From: Streptococcus oralis
Lineage (GTDB): Bacteria; Bacillota; Bacilli; Lactobacillales; Streptococcaceae
DNA length: 64,000 nt
NCBI RefSeq assembly: GCF_016127915.1
Contig: NZ_CP066059.1
Location: 1,694,001 to 1,758,000, forward strand
Direction: 5' to 3'
Each line of letters opens with the position of its first letter. Within the stretch, counting starts at the first letter, position 1. The notes under the pieces were generated by a model. That model saw only the letters and a list, made by a program, of their open reading frames with translations, ran no database searches and had not been told where the DNA came from. The position numbers and the translations under genes were made by a program. This document shows positions 17,944-26,462 of the stretch, piece after piece.

Positions 17944-18389
17944 CACAAATTTTTAAAATTTTTTAAAATGCGGATTAAGTCTTCCTTTTCGCCATCTTCC
18001 AAGATGCTGAGTGCTTCTACGATAGAATCGATATGGTCAGGAAGAACCTCTTCGATTTTTCTGCGTCCTGCAGGTGTTAATTTCAGGAAAAAGGAGCGAC
18101 GATCCTTGGGGTCGCAAGTTCTAGAAATCCACCCATCTCGAACCATATTTCGAATGACAACAGTCATGTTTCCAGAAGTGGCTAGCATTTTTTCAATCAA
18201 GTCCTGAATGCGTAGTTCTCCCTTGCTATAGAGGGTCTCCAGAACGGAAAATTGAGTAGGGGTTAGTCCGTGTTCTTTGGCAGCATTGGCTTCATATGGT
18301 TTAAAAGTTCGTATGGCTTTGTTGAGGACGATAGCCGTTTTTAAGTCTAATTGATTATCGGAAATTTTCTCTTTCAAATTTTGTTTCAT
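17943..18389 (-). CDS. MarR family transcriptional regulator
   Basis: A 148-residue winged-helix regulator. The core GLTPTQFSVLETLYSKGELRI (split across two helices), the recognition-helix region TSGNMTVVIRNMVRDGWI and the wing DPKDRRSFFLKLT are typical of MarR proteins. These act as dimeric repressors released by phenolic ligands or oxidation; no cysteine is present apart from one before the wing (CDPKDRR), which could be redox active. It is divergent from the ypmB-like gene and precedes the FMN reductase, its most likely target. Confidence 0.9.
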   Translation of the reverse strand: MKQNLKEKISDNQLDLKTAIVLNKAIRTFKPYEANAAKEHGLTPTQFSVLETLYSKGELRIQDLIEKMLATSGNMTVVIRNMVRDGWISRTCDPKDRRSFFLKLTPAGRRKIEEVLPDHIDSIVEALSILEDGEKEDLIRILKNFKNL

Positions 18390-18472
18390 AAGGTTATTTT
18401 ATCAATAATGAGAGAGAAAAACAAGAACTTACATTTTATAGGAAAAGAATCTTAGAATGTTCCTGTCTTCAC

Positions 18473-18501
18473 TTGTAATAAAGGAGGAGAGATGGTAAAA
18501 T
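18473..18501 (+). promoter_or_regulatory. Promoter giving a leaderless GTG transcript
   Basis: TTGTAA (18473-18478), 17-base spacer with TG-G, TAAAAT (18496-18501). The GTG start lies at 18508, at the expected transcription start. The AAGGAGG at 18481-18487 is inside the promoter spacer and would not be transcribed. Confidence 0.72.
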
Positions 18502-18507
18502 AGACGA

Positions 18508-18984
18508 GTGAAACTAAGACAAAAAAAAGCAAAAAACAAGCTACTTTTACAGTATGGAATCGGCATTTCTCTGGTAGTACTAGTCATGACGACTTCCTTC
18601 CTTTATCTGATATCACTCAGCATGAAACCCTATCAAGATGCCAGAGTTGAAGGAGAAAAACTGGCCAAGCAGTATGCAGAATTGGAAAAGGCAGATCAGG
18701 TTGATTTTTATAATGGACTAGAAGGTTATTACAGCGTTTTAGGACATAATAAAAAGCAAGAGGCCATTGCCGTACTGATTGAAAAGAATGACCACAAGAT
18801 TTATGTTTATCAGCTTGATAAGGGGATTTCTCAAGACAAGGCAGCGACGATTTCGAGGGAAAAAGGAGCTAGCGACATTGACAAGATTACCTTTGGTCGT
18901 TATCAGGACAAGCCGATTTGGGAAGTCAAGTCAGGAAACCAGTACTATCTGGTTGACTTTGAAACAGGAGCAGTGATCCAATAA
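18508..18984 (+). CDS. YpmB-like membrane-anchored protein (DUF5590/PepSY-like)
   Basis: A 158-residue protein with a basic N-terminus, one membrane helix (about residues 15-37) and an extracytoplasmic alpha/beta domain. It resembles Bacillus YpmB, whose gene also precedes aspB and asnS; that gene order is kept here (ypmB-like, aminotransferase, asnS). The function is unknown. The GTG start is chosen because the basic N-terminus and anchor need it, and it sits exactly where the promoter should start transcription; the later in-frame ATGs would cut into the anchor. It ends 9 bases before the aminotransferase. Confidence 0.75.
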   Translation: MKLRQKKAKNKLLLQYGIGISLVVLVMTTSFLYLISLSMKPYQDARVEGEKLAKQYAELEKADQVDFYNGLEGYYSVLGHNKKQEAIAVLIEKNDHKIYVYQLDKGISQDKAATISREKGASDIDKITFGRYQDKPIWEVKSGNQYYLVDFETGAVIQ

Positions 18985-18993
18985 GGAGGGCAT

Positions 18994-20172
18994 ATGAAAC
19001 TATCCAAACGTGTACTAGAAATGGAAGAAAGCGTCACTCTAGCCAGTGATGCAAGAGCCAAAGCATTAAAAGCTCAGGGAAAAGATGTTCTTTTCTTAAC
19101 CTTGGGACAGCCTGATTTTCATACTCCTGAAAACATTCAGGATGCAGCGATAGAAGCGATTCGAGATGGACGAGCTTCCTTCTATACAGTTGCTTCAGGC
19201 CTACCAGAGTTAAAAGCGGCGGTTAATACCTATTTTGAACGCTACTATGGGTATTCCGTAGCAGCTAACGAGGTTACCTTTGCCACTGGTGCCAAGTTCT
19301 CTCTCTACACCTTCTTTATGGCTGTGGTCAATCCAGGTGATGAGGTCATCATCCCTACACCATACTGGGTCAGCTATGGAGATCAAGTCAAAATGGCAGA
19401 AGGAGTGCCAGTCTTTGTCCAGGCCAAGGAAGACAATCACTTTAAAGTAACAGTAGAGCAGCTAGAAGCAGCTCGAACAGATAAGACCAAGGTCTTGGTT
19501 CTCAATTCGCCATCGAATCCGACCGGTATGATCTACTCTCGTGAGGAACTCTTGGCTATCGGAAATTGGGCGGTTGAACATGATGTCCTTATCCTAGCGG
19601 ATGATATTTATGGTCGTCTGGTTTATAACGGGAACGAATTTGTTCCAATCTCTAGTCTGTCAGAAGCTATTCGCAAGCAAACCATCGTGATTAACGGTGT
19701 ATCTAAGGCTTATGCCATGACTGGTTGGCGGGTAGGTTATGCTGTGGGAAATCCTGAAATTATCGCTGCTATGAGCAAATTGACAGGACAAACAACCTCA
19801 AACCTGACTGCTGTATCACAATATGCTACCATTGAAGCCCTGACTGGACCACAAGACTCTGTCGAAACCATGCGCCAAGCTTTTGAGGAACGTTTGAACA
19901 CTATTTACCCTCTATTGTGCCAAGTACCAGGATTTGAAGTTGTCAAGCCCCAAGGAGCCTTCTATCTCTTCCCAAATGTTAAAAAAGCGATGGAAATGAA
20001 GGGTTATACCGATGTGACAGCATTTACAACGGCTATTCTTGAGGAAGTCGGTCTTGCCTTGATTACAGGAGCTGGATTTGGAGCACCAGAAAATGTTCGT
20101 CTCAGCTATGCGACAGATATGGATACCTTGAAAGAAGCTATTCGTCGTTTGCATCAATTTATGGAAAAATAA
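18994..20172 (+). CDS. aspC: Aspartate/aromatic aminotransferase (PLP, class I)
   Basis: A 392-residue fold-type I PLP aminotransferase. NSPSNPTGM near residue 170, the DDIYGRLVY segment near 205 and the PLP-lysine motif SKAYAMTGWRVGY near 237-249 are intact. It probably interconverts oxaloacetate and aspartate with glutamate as donor, which fits its place just before asnS as in Bacillus aspB-asnS. The start has AAGGAGG at good spacing. It shares the transcript of the ypmB-like gene and ends at its own terminator. Confidence 0.9.
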   Translation: MKLSKRVLEMEESVTLASDARAKALKAQGKDVLFLTLGQPDFHTPENIQDAAIEAIRDGRASFYTVASGLPELKAAVNTYFERYYGYSVAANEVTFATGAKFSLYTFFMAVVNPGDEVIIPTPYWVSYGDQVKMAEGVPVFVQAKEDNHFKVTVEQLEAARTDKTKVLVLNSPSNPTGMIYSREELLAIGNWAVEHDVLILADDIYGRLVYNGNEFVPISSLSEAIRKQTIVINGVSKAYAMTGWRVGYAVGNPEIIAAMSKLTGQTTSNLTAVSQYATIEALTGPQDSVETMRQAFEERLNTIYPLLCQVPGFEVVKPQGAFYLFPNVKKAMEMKGYTDVTAFTTAILEEVGLALITGAGFGAPENVRLSYATDMDTLKEAIRRLHQFMEK

Positions 20173-20179
20173 AACTTAG

Positions 20180-20208
20180 AATCTTCGCCTTTTTAGTGAA
20201 GATTTTTT
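20180..20208 (+). terminator. Terminator after the aminotransferase
   Basis: A 7-bp stem (20180-20186 with 20198-20204), 11-base loop, then Ts. Confidence 0.7.
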
Positions 20209-20264
20209 GTAACGAAAATCTCGCGATTTTTCTCTAGTAGAACCTAGCTATCACATTCTATTTA

Positions 20265-20273
20265 TGGTAAAAT
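20265..20273 (+). promoter_or_regulatory. asnS promoter
   Basis: An extended -10, TG-G-TAAAAT (hexamer 20268-20273), about 50 bases before asnS. No T-box-like leader is seen in the short leader. Confidence 0.65.
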
Positions 20274-20324
20274 AGTGGGTAATGATGTCTTCGGACAAGT
20301 TAAACGAAAAAAGGAAGATAGATT

Positions 20325-21668
20325 ATGACAAAACGTGTAACAATTATCGATGTAAAAGACTACGTTGGTCAAGAAGTGACCATCGGAGCCTGGGTTGCCA
20401 ACAAATCAGGAAAAGGGAAAATTGCCTTCTTGCAATTGCGTGACGGAACAGCCTTCTTCCAAGGTGTAGCCTTTAAACCAAACTTTGTAGAAAAATTTGG
20501 TGAAGAGGTAGGTCTTGAAAAATTTGAAACGATCAAACACTTGAGTCAAGAAACGTCTGTTTATGTGACAGGAATTGTCAAAGAAGACGAACGTTCTAAG
20601 TTTGGCTATGAGTTGGATATTACAGACATCGAAGTGATCGGTGAATCTCAAGACTACCCTATCACACCAAAAGAACACGGAACAGACTTCTTGATGGACA
20701 ACCGTCACTTATGGCTCCGCTCTCGTAAGCAAGTAGCAGTTATGCAAATCCGTAACGCGATTATCTATGCGACTTATGAGTTTTTCGACAAGAATGGATT
20801 CATGAAGTTTGATAGCCCAATCCTTTCAGGAAATGCAGCAGAAGATTCAACAGAACTTTTTGAAACAGACTACTTTGGAACGCCAGCCTACTTGAGCCAA
20901 TCAGGTCAGCTTTATCTTGAAGCGGGTGCTATGGCTCTTGGCCGTGTCTTTGACTTTGGTCCAGTATTCCGTGCTGAAAAATCAAAAACGCGCCGTCACT
21001 TGACTGAGTTCTGGATGATGGACGCTGAATACTCATACTTGACACACGATGAGTCACTTGACTTGCAAGAAGCGTATGTAAAAGCCCTTCTTCAAGGTGT
21101 TCTAGATCGTGCGCCTCAAGCCTTGGAAACCTTGGAACGTGATACAGAGCTCTTGAAACGCTACATTGCAGAGCCATTCAAACGAATCACTTACGATCAA
21201 GCCATTGACCTCTTGCAAGAGCATGAAAACGATGAAGATGCTGACTACGAACACCTTGAGCATGGTGATGACTTTGGTTCACCACATGAAACTTGGATCT
21301 CAAACCACTTTGGTGTGCCAACATTTGTCATGAACTACCCAGCAGCTATCAAGGCCTTCTACATGAAACCAGTTCCTGGAAATCCAGAGCGCGTGCTTTG
21401 TGCAGATTTGCTTGCTCCAGAAGGCTATGGAGAAATCATTGGTGGTTCTATGCGTGAGGAAGACTACGATGCCCTTGTAGCTAAGATGGAAGAACTGGGT
21501 ATGGATCGTACAGAGTATGAATTCTACCTTGACCTTCGTAAATACGGTACAGTACCACACGGTGGATTTGGTATCGGTATCGAGCGTATGGTAACTTTCG
21601 CAGCAGGTACAAAACACATCCGTGAAGCTATTCCATTCCCACGTATGTTGCACCGTATCAAACCATAA
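20325..21668 (+). CDS. asnS: Asparaginyl-tRNA synthetase
   Basis: A 447-residue class IIb aminoacyl-tRNA synthetase. An N-terminal OB-fold for anticodon binding (about residues 1-110) is followed by the catalytic core, with motif 2 around [19 protein letters not shown] and motif 3 [10 protein letters not shown] near the C-terminus. AsnS is told from AspS by length and lack of the GAD insertion. It charges tRNA-Asn in the cytoplasm. It is transcribed alone, with its own promoter and terminator. Confidence 0.97.
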   Translation: MTKRVTIIDVKDYVGQEVTIGAWVANKSGKGKIAFLQLRDGTAFFQGVAFKPNFVEKFGEEVGLEKFETIKHLSQETSVYVTGIVKEDERSKFGYELDITDIEVIGESQDYPITPKEHGTDFLMDNRHLWLRSRKQVAVMQIRNAIIYATYEFFDKNGFMKFDSPILSGNAAEDSTELFETDYFGTPAYLSQSGQLYLEAGAMALGRVFDFGPVFRAEKSKTRRHLTEFWMMDAEYSYLTHDESLDLQEAYVKALLQGVLDRAPQALETLERDTELLKRYIAEPFKRITYDQAIDLLQEHENDEDADYEHLEHGDDFGSPHETWISNHFGVPTFVMNYPAAIKAFYMKPVPGNPERVLCADLLAPEGYGEIIGGSMREEDYDALVAKMEELGMDRTEYEFYLDLRKYGTVPHGGFGIGIERMVTFAAGTKHIREAIPFPRMLHRIKP

Positions 21669-21678
21669 AATAAATCCA

Positions 21679-21700
21679 AACGCCCTTAGGGCGTTTTTTC
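21679..21700 (+). terminator. asnS terminator
   Basis: A stem of 8 bp around a 3-base loop (21679-21686 with 21690-21697) followed by Ts. Confidence 0.88.
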
Positions 21701-21793
21701 AAAGTAGAAGAAAGAAGAGGTGGAGAACATGTAAAGCACAGCTTAACAAGTGACAAACACAAAGATACAAATACACTTGTTAAAGGAGAAACT

Positions 21794-22999
21794 ATGTTTA
21801 AACGAAATTACCGGAAGAATATCGGTCTCATGGCTGGTGTGGAATTTTTTGCCTTTCTGGGCATTACCAGCTTTTGGATTCTATTTCTCAGTCAAAACGG
21901 GATGTCGCTTTGGCAGATTGGCTTATTGGAAAGTATTTTTCATGCCACCAGTGTCATCTGTGAAATTCCTTCTGGAATGTTAGCTGACCGCTATTCCTAT
22001 AAAACCAATCTATATTTAAGTCGAATAGCTGGGATTGCGTCGTCTATTCTCATGTTAGTAGGGCAAGGTAATTTTTGGATTTACGCACTCGCTATGGTGG
22101 TGAGTGCCTTGTCTTATAATTTTGATTCGGGGACGAGTGCAGCCATGGTTTATGATTCGGCCGTGGAGGCTGGATTAAAAGAGCGCTACTTATCTATCTC
22201 AAGTTTTATGTCAGGAGTAGCAGAAGGAACTCGGTCTTTGGGGACCGTTTTAGCGGGATTTTTTGTCCATGGTCAATTGCACTTGACTTACTATATCATA
22301 ATTGTTACTTCTATAATCGTTCTTTTCCTAACTTGGATGCTAAAAGAGCCTAGTGTTAAAGCGCAAAAATCTGAGCGTCTGACAATGAAAAAAATAATCT
22401 GGACTGTCAAAGAGGAGTTGCGGAGAAACCCCAGTCTTTTTAGTTGGATGATTCTTTCCCAAATCATCGGGACACTGATGTGCATGTTTTATTTTTACTA
22501 TCAAAATCAACTTCCCGACTTAGAAGGGTGGCAGATTTCGATGGTCATGTTGATGGGCAGTGTTTTGAATATCTGGGCAGTTTATCTAGCAAGTAAGATT
22601 GGAAAGAAGTATTCAGCCTTAAAGTTATTTCCCATTCTTGTACTCTTGACGGGAGGAACTTATTTGCTTTCCTACTTTGGTACGCCGCTGATTTATATTT
22701 TGGTTTATTTGATCAGTAACGCCTTATATGCTCTCTTTCAGCCGATTTTTGATAATGATTTACAAAAGCGACTCCCAAGTGAGGTACGGGCAACCATGCT
22801 AAGTGTCTACTCTATGATGTTCAGCCTAAGCATGATTATCATTTTTCCTCTGACGGGATGGTTGATTGACTATCTAGGATTTGTAGTAGCCTTCCTTTAC
22901 TTAGGGCTCATTTTAGTACTAGCCAGCTTTTTGCTATTTTTCATTTTGAAAGAGATGGCCGGAGCTTTGAAACTGGAAGAGGATGTTATTTCTAAGTAA
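21794..22999 (+). CDS. MFS transporter
   Basis: A 401-residue major facilitator superfamily protein with about twelve membrane helices. The loop after TM2 reads EIPSGMLADRYSYK, a variant of the MFS motif A (G-x-L-x-D-R). Substrate cannot be told; this shape is common among drug or small-molecule exporters of streptococci. AAAGGAG precedes the ATG. It is monocistronic between asnS and the rpsF operon, and no clear terminator follows before the rpsF promoter. Confidence 0.85.
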   Translation: MFKRNYRKNIGLMAGVEFFAFLGITSFWILFLSQNGMSLWQIGLLESIFHATSVICEIPSGMLADRYSYKTNLYLSRIAGIASSILMLVGQGNFWIYALAMVVSALSYNFDSGTSAAMVYDSAVEAGLKERYLSISSFMSGVAEGTRSLGTVLAGFFVHGQLHLTYYIIIVTSIIVLFLTWMLKEPSVKAQKSERLTMKKIIWTVKEELRRNPSLFSWMILSQIIGTLMCMFYFYYQNQLPDLEGWQISMVMLMGSVLNIWAVYLASKIGKKYSALKLFPILVLLTGGTYLLSYFGTPLIYILVYLISNALYALFQPIFDNDLQKRLPSEVRATMLSVYSMMFSLSMIIIFPLTGWLIDYLGFVVAFLYLGLILVLASFLLFFILKEMAGALKLEEDVISK

Positions 23000-23031
23000 T
23001 AAAGTTATTTTTTCACTTTTATCTTTTTTAC

Positions 23032-23060
23032 TTGCTATCTATCAGTTTTTCTAGTATAAT
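23032..23060 (+). promoter_or_regulatory. rpsF operon promoter
   Basis: TTGCTA (23032-23037), 17-base spacer, TATAAT (23055-23060). Confidence 0.88.
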
Positions 23061-23068
23061 AGTTTATT

Positions 23069-23116
23069 GTGAGCAAACCTCACTTACCCCTTGCAAAGAC
23101 TAGGGGTCATTAGACC
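23069..23116 (+). promoter_or_regulatory. Structured leader of rpsF-ssb-rpsR
   Basis: Three short hairpins: 23069-23073 with 23079-23083; 23086-23091 with 23102-23107; and 23105-23108 with 23113-23116. The second and third share bases 23105-23107, so they exclude each other just before the ribosome binding site. In many bacteria the S6:S18 complex binds such a leader to repress the operon; I could not match the published S6:S18 motif with confidence. Confidence 0.45.
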
Positions 23117-23134
23117 AAAAGGAGGAACATATCA

Positions 23135-23425
23135 ATGGCTAAATACGAAATTCTTTATATCATTCGTCCAAACATTGAAGAAGAAGCGAAAAACGCTTTG
23201 GTAGCACGTTTTGACTCTATCTTGACTGACAACGGTGCAACTGTTGTTGAATCAAAATCATGGGAAAAACGTCGTCTTGCATACGAAATCCAAGATTTCC
23301 GTGAAGGACTTTACCACATCGTTAACGTTGAAGCAAACGACGACGCAGCTCTTAAAGAGTTTGACCGTCTTTCAAAAATCAACGCTGACATTCTTCGTCA
23401 CATGATCGTCAAACTTGACGCGTAA
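23135..23425 (+). CDS. rpsF: Ribosomal protein bS6
   Basis: A 96-residue bS6 starting [13 protein letters not shown] with the [11 protein letters not shown] segment and the [14 protein letters not shown]-terminal region of the family. It binds bS18 on the platform of the 30S subunit. AAGGAGG lies upstream of the ATG. It is first in the classic rpsF-ssb-rpsR operon. Confidence 0.98.
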   Translation: MAKYEILYIIRPNIEEEAKNALVARFDSILTDNGATVVESKSWEKRRLAYEIQDFREGLYHIVNVEANDDAALKEFDRLSKINADILRHMIVKLDA

Positions 23426-23436
23426 GAAGGTAAATT

Positions 23437-23907
23437 ATGATTAACAATGTTGTACTTGTAGGGCGTATGACACGTGACGCTGAGTTGCGTTATACCCCAT
23501 CAAATGTAGCAGTTGCGACTTTTACTCTTGCAGTAAACCGTACATTTAAGAGTCAAAATGGCGTACGTGAGGCTGATTTCATCAATGTCGTTATGTGGCG
23601 CCAACAGGCTGAAAATCTTGCTAACTGGGCTAAGAAAGGCTCTCTTATCGGGATCACAGGCCGTATCCAGACTCGTAGTTACGATAACCAGCAAGGACAA
23701 CGTGTCTACGTAACAGAAGTCGTGGCTGAGAATTTCCAAATGTTGGAAAGCCGCGGAGTGCGTGAAGGACATACAGGTGGAGCTTATTCTGCACCAACTG
23801 CTGGTCAATCAGCACCTGCAAATCCAGTACCAGACTTTTCACGTTCTGAAAATCCATTTGGAGTAACCAATCCATTGGACATTTCAGATGATGATTTACC
23901 ATTCTAA
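23437..23907 (+). CDS. ssb: Single-stranded DNA-binding protein
   Basis: A 156-residue SSB: an OB fold over residues 1-110 (starts [19 protein letters not shown]), a flexible Gly/Pro/Ala-rich linker, and the acidic partner-binding tip DISDDDLPF. It coats single-stranded DNA in replication, repair and recombination. Its length fits the housekeeping SSB rather than the shorter competence-induced SsbB. It lies 11 bases after rpsF in the same operon. Confidence 0.98.
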   Translation: MINNVVLVGRMTRDAELRYTPSNVAVATFTLAVNRTFKSQNGVREADFINVVMWRQQAENLANWAKKGSLIGITGRIQTRSYDNQQGQRVYVTEVVAENFQMLESRGVREGHTGGAYSAPTAGQSAPANPVPDFSRSENPFGVTNPLDISDDDLPF

Positions 23908-23938
23908 TGGACAATTAATACTATAAAGGAGAAAAAAC

Positions 23939-24178
23939 ATGGCTCAACAACGTCGTGGCGGATTCAAACGCCGTAAAAAAGTTGATTACATCGCAGCAAA
24001 CAAAATTGAATATGTTGATTACAAAGATACTGAGCTTCTTAGCCGTTTCGTTTCAGAACGTGGGAAAATCCTTCCACGTCGTGTAACAGGAACTTCAGCT
24101 AAAAACCAACGTAAAGTAACAACAGCTATCAAACGCGCTCGCGTAATGGCTTTGATGCCTTTCGTAAACGAAGATTAA
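23939..24178 (+). CDS. rpsR: Ribosomal protein bS18
   Basis: A 79-residue bS18 with the basic N-terminus ([14 protein letters not shown]), the [19 protein letters not shown] core and the C-terminal [10 protein letters not shown]. No zinc-binding cysteines are present. It partners with bS6 in the 30S platform. AAAGGAG precedes the ATG. Three terminators in a row follow. Confidence 0.98.
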   Translation: MAQQRRGGFKRRKKVDYIAANKIEYVDYKDTELLSRFVSERGKILPRRVTGTSAKNQRKVTTAIKRARVMALMPFVNED

Positions 24179-24180
24179 AG

Positions 24181-24205
24181 AAAAGACCCTTACGGGTCTT
24201 TTTTT
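24181..24205 (+). terminator. rpsR terminator 1
   Basis: A strong hairpin (AAAGACCC paired with GGGTCTTT around a short loop) followed directly by a T-run. Confidence 0.9.
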
Positions 24206-24206
24206 C

Positions 24207-24228
24207 AGGTCCGAGTGGACCTCTTTTT
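24207..24228 (+). terminator. rpsR terminator 2
   Basis: AGGTCC (24207-24212) pairs with GGACCT (24217-24222) around GAGT, followed by CTTTTT. It lies only one base after the first terminator. Confidence 0.75.
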
Positions 24229-24268
24229 CAGATTTTTATAGGATTTTGTTAGAAAGGATTCCCTGTTG

Positions 24269-24304
24269 ACCTAGTAAGACTCTTTTGTTTTACTAGGTTT
24301 TTTC
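24269..24304 (+). terminator. rpsR terminator 3
   Basis: A 9-bp stem (24269-24277 with 24290-24298), 12-base loop and a T-run. Confidence 0.75.
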
Positions 24305-24322
24305 TTTTAATCTTTATTATCG

Positions 24323-24331
24323 TGCTATAAT
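24323..24331 (+). promoter_or_regulatory. GNAT gene promoter
   Basis: An extended -10, TG-C-TATAAT (hexamer 24326-24331). Confidence 0.65.
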
Positions 24332-24360
24332 GGTAGGAGAAAGCTATAAAGGAGCAACTT

Positions 24361-24870
24361 ATGAAGACGACATGTTCAATTAGAAAAATGCAAGAATCTG
24401 ACATTAAAGATCTATCTCGAGGATTTATCAGCCAAGGTTGGCCGGGTAGAGAAGAAATTTTGGCTAGATATTTTCTTGAACAAGAATGTGGGGAGAGAGA
24501 AGTCTTAGTTGCAGAGGTTGAGGGTGCTTTAGCGGGTTATATCACAATTTTGCCCTGCGCTAAGCAGGGGCCTTTTGCAGAAATCTATCCAGAACTCTCA
24601 GATTTCAATGTCTTTGAACCTTTTCAAAATCAAGGTATTGGAAATCTCTTGCTGGAAGAAGCAGAAAAACGAGTTAGGCTCATATCGGATAAGGTGACCC
24701 TTGGTGTGGGGCTCCATTCAGGGTATGGACCTGCCCAGAGATTGTACATCAAACGAGGCTATATTCCAGATGGGACGGGTGTTTGGTATCAGAACCATCA
24801 ACCGGCCATGAATGCGGTTTGTGAAGATATCGGAGAATTGGTCTTGTATCTGTCGAAAAATTTGTTTTAA
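24361..24870 (+). CDS. GNAT family N-acetyltransferase
   Basis: A 169-residue GNAT protein. The acetyl-CoA-binding motif A is FEPFQNQGIGNLLLEEAEKR (about residues 83-102), and the substrate side is unknown. It ends in a normal GNAT beta-strand/helix pattern (GYGPAQRLYIKRGYIPDGTG). AAAGGAG lies before the ATG. It sits alone between the rpsR terminators and the exopolysaccharide locus, with a terminator of its own; no functional link to either is evident. Confidence 0.85.
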   Translation: MKTTCSIRKMQESDIKDLSRGFISQGWPGREEILARYFLEQECGEREVLVAEVEGALAGYITILPCAKQGPFAEIYPELSDFNVFEPFQNQGIGNLLLEEAEKRVRLISDKVTLGVGLHSGYGPAQRLYIKRGYIPDGTGVWYQNHQPAMNAVCEDIGELVLYLSKNLF

Positions 24871-24915
24871 GACAGATTTTATAAGGTTTAAATTTTAAAT
24901 ATAGTAAATAATCAC

Positions 24916-24948
24916 AGTTCCTTTTTCATTCGAAAAAGGGACTTTTTT
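24916..24948 (+). terminator. Terminator of the GNAT gene
   Basis: A 12-bp stem (24916-24927 with 24932-24943, one G-U pair), 4-base loop, then Ts. Confidence 0.88.
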
Positions 24949-25185
24949 GTTTGAAATTGTTTGATTTATTCCTCAAAGTGATAAAATATAATTGTTTGAA
25001 ATATCAAGATAAAAATAAATATCGAAAAAAACATATAAGACTTAGTTTTTTAAAATACGGACTCTTTTGAAAAGTCTTAAAATTTCCTAAAATAAGGCTT
25101 TTGAAAGGTTGTAAATAAAATTGTTACAAAAAGGTTACAGATTGTTAAAATTAAATTAAATGCAATAATATAATTTGGAAAAAAT
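24949..25185. other. AT-rich intergenic stretch before the exopolysaccharide locus
   Basis: About 240 very AT-rich bases without an open reading frame. An imperfect 17-bp dyad (25060-25076, GACT...AGTC) is the only notable structure. No DnaA box, tRNA or small-RNA terminator was recognised. The composition contrasts with the flanking housekeeping genes and marks the left edge of the exopolysaccharide block. Confidence 0.5.
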
Positions 25186-25214
25186 TTGACATATAAATTA
25201 ATTGACGGTAAAAT
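25186..25214 (+). promoter_or_regulatory. Promoter of the exopolysaccharide locus
   Basis: A consensus -35 TTGACA (25186-25191), 17-base spacer and TAAAAT (25209-25214). Transcription should start near 25221, leaving an 87-base leader. Confidence 0.85.
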
Positions 25215-25240
25215 AATTAAGATAATCAAATTAATTGATT
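25195..25240 (+). repeat. Paired AAATTAATTGA sites at the exopolysaccharide promoter
   Basis: The 11-mer occurs at 25195-25205, within the promoter spacer, and at 25228-25238, just after the expected start, 33 bases apart (three helical turns). The second copy lies in a dyad AATCAA/TTGATT (25224-25240). The layout suggests operator sites for a repressor, but AT-rich sequence makes chance repeats more likely. Confidence 0.4.
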
Positions 25241-25307
25241 TGCGCAATAATTAGATATAAAGATTAATCTGATGTGTCAAATTTTATTATAGTAGAAGGA
25301 TAGCATA

Positions 25308-26456
25308 ATGAAGAAACTGAAAGTGATGGTTGTTTTTGGAACACGACCAGAAGCTATTAAAATGGCCCCTTTAGTGTTAGAATTGCAAAAACATAGTGAC
25401 AGCATTGAGACGATCACAGTTGTGACAGCTCAGCACCGTCAAATGCTTGATCAAGTTCTTGAAACTTTTAGCATCGAGCCACATTATGACCTGGATATTA
25501 TGGGGAAAAATCAATCCCTCTTAGATATTACTGGAAAAATTTTAGAAAAGTTTGATCCAGTTGTTAAGCAAGAACTTCCAGATATGATTCTTGTTCACGG
25601 AGACACAACGACAACTTTTGCAGCAAGTTTAGTTGCTTTCTATAATCAGGTACGAATCGGCCACGTTGAAGCTGGTTTAAGGACTTTTGATAAGTATTCT
25701 CCTTTCCCAGAAGAAATGAATCGTCAGATGACAGATAACCTTGCGGATCTTTATTTTGCTCCAACTAGTGAGAGTAAAGAAAATCTTCTTAAGGAAAATC
25801 ATCCTGAGTCTGCTATTGTCATTACGGGAAATACAGCCATTGATGCCTTGAAACTAACCGTTCAATCGGATTACTATCATGAAGTTCTAGATCAATTGGA
25901 TCCAGATAAGAAACTTGTATTGGTAACCATGCACCGTCGTGAAAATCAAGGTCAACCAATGAGAAATGTCTTTACAGCTTTACGTGAGATGGTCGATCTT
26001 CATCAGGAAATTGAAGTTGTTTATCCTGTTCACCTTAGCCCTGCTGTGCAAGAAGCAGCAAAAGATATCTTAGCCGGTCACGATCGTATTCACTTGATTG
26101 AGCCTTTAGATGTACTTGATTTTCATAATTTGGCTTCAAGAAGCTATTTTATCATGACCGACTCTGGTGGTGTTCAGGAAGAGGCGCCTTCTCTGGGCAA
26201 ACCTGTCCTTGTCCTTCGTGACACGACGGAACGTCCAGAAGGAGTAAGAGCAGGTACGTTGAAGCTAGTTGGTACGGATCCAGTACGTGTGAAAGAAGCA
26301 ATGGCAGCACTCTTAATAGATGAAACTCTTTATAGACAAATGTCTCAGGCACCAAATCCTTATGGAGATGGAAGAGCTTCTGAACGAATCGTACAATCCA
26401 TTCAACAGTACTTTGGGGCAGCGACTTCTGTATCTGAATTCAAAGGGGGGAAATAA
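25308..26456 (+). CDS. wecB: UDP-N-acetylglucosamine 2-epimerase (non-hydrolysing)
   Basis: A 382-residue enzyme converting UDP-GlcNAc to UDP-ManNAc. It starts with VFGTRPEAIKMAPLV, and has HGDTTTTFAASL near residue 94, HVEAGLRT near 119, PFPEEMNRQ near 132 and the nucleotide-binding SGGVQEEAPSLGKP near 287, all typical of the non-hydrolysing family. Length is normal. As first gene of the locus, with no UDP-ManNAc dehydrogenase nearby, it points to ManNAc itself as a building block of the polymer made by the GT2 synthase downstream (inference). The start has AAGGATAG upstream. The next gene begins 6 bases after its stop. Confidence 0.92.
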   Translation: MKKLKVMVVFGTRPEAIKMAPLVLELQKHSDSIETITVVTAQHRQMLDQVLETFSIEPHYDLDIMGKNQSLLDITGKILEKFDPVVKQELPDMILVHGDTTTTFAASLVAFYNQVRIGHVEAGLRTFDKYSPFPEEMNRQMTDNLADLYFAPTSESKENLLKENHPESAIVITGNTAIDALKLTVQSDYYHEVLDQLDPDKKLVLVTMHRRENQGQPMRNVFTALREMVDLHQEIEVVYPVHLSPAVQEAAKDILAGHDRIHLIEPLDVLDFHNLASRSYFIMTDSGGVQEEAPSLGKPVLVLRDTTERPEGVRAGTLKLVGTDPVRVKEAMAALLIDETLYRQMSQAPNPYGDGRASERIVQSIQQYFGAATSVSEFKGGK

Positions 26457-26462
26457 GATAAA

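Noticed and set aside
18492..18503. Mini-frame ATG GTA AAA TAG behind AAGGAGG before the ypmB-like gene
   Set aside because: The Shine-Dalgarno-like sequence and the ATG lie inside the promoter, upstream of the expected transcription start, so they are not in the mRNA.
25076..25092. Possible CiaR box on the minus strand (TTTTAG-N5-TTTAAG)
   Set aside because: One half differs from the TTTAAG consensus, no good -10 follows at the right place and no csRNA-like terminator is downstream. The AT-rich context makes a chance match likely.
24949..25185. AT-rich gap considered as an origin or a small-RNA gene
   Set aside because: No DnaA boxes, no replication genes and no terminator on either strand that would end a small RNA were found. 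It is better read as the upstream region of the exopolysaccharide locus.
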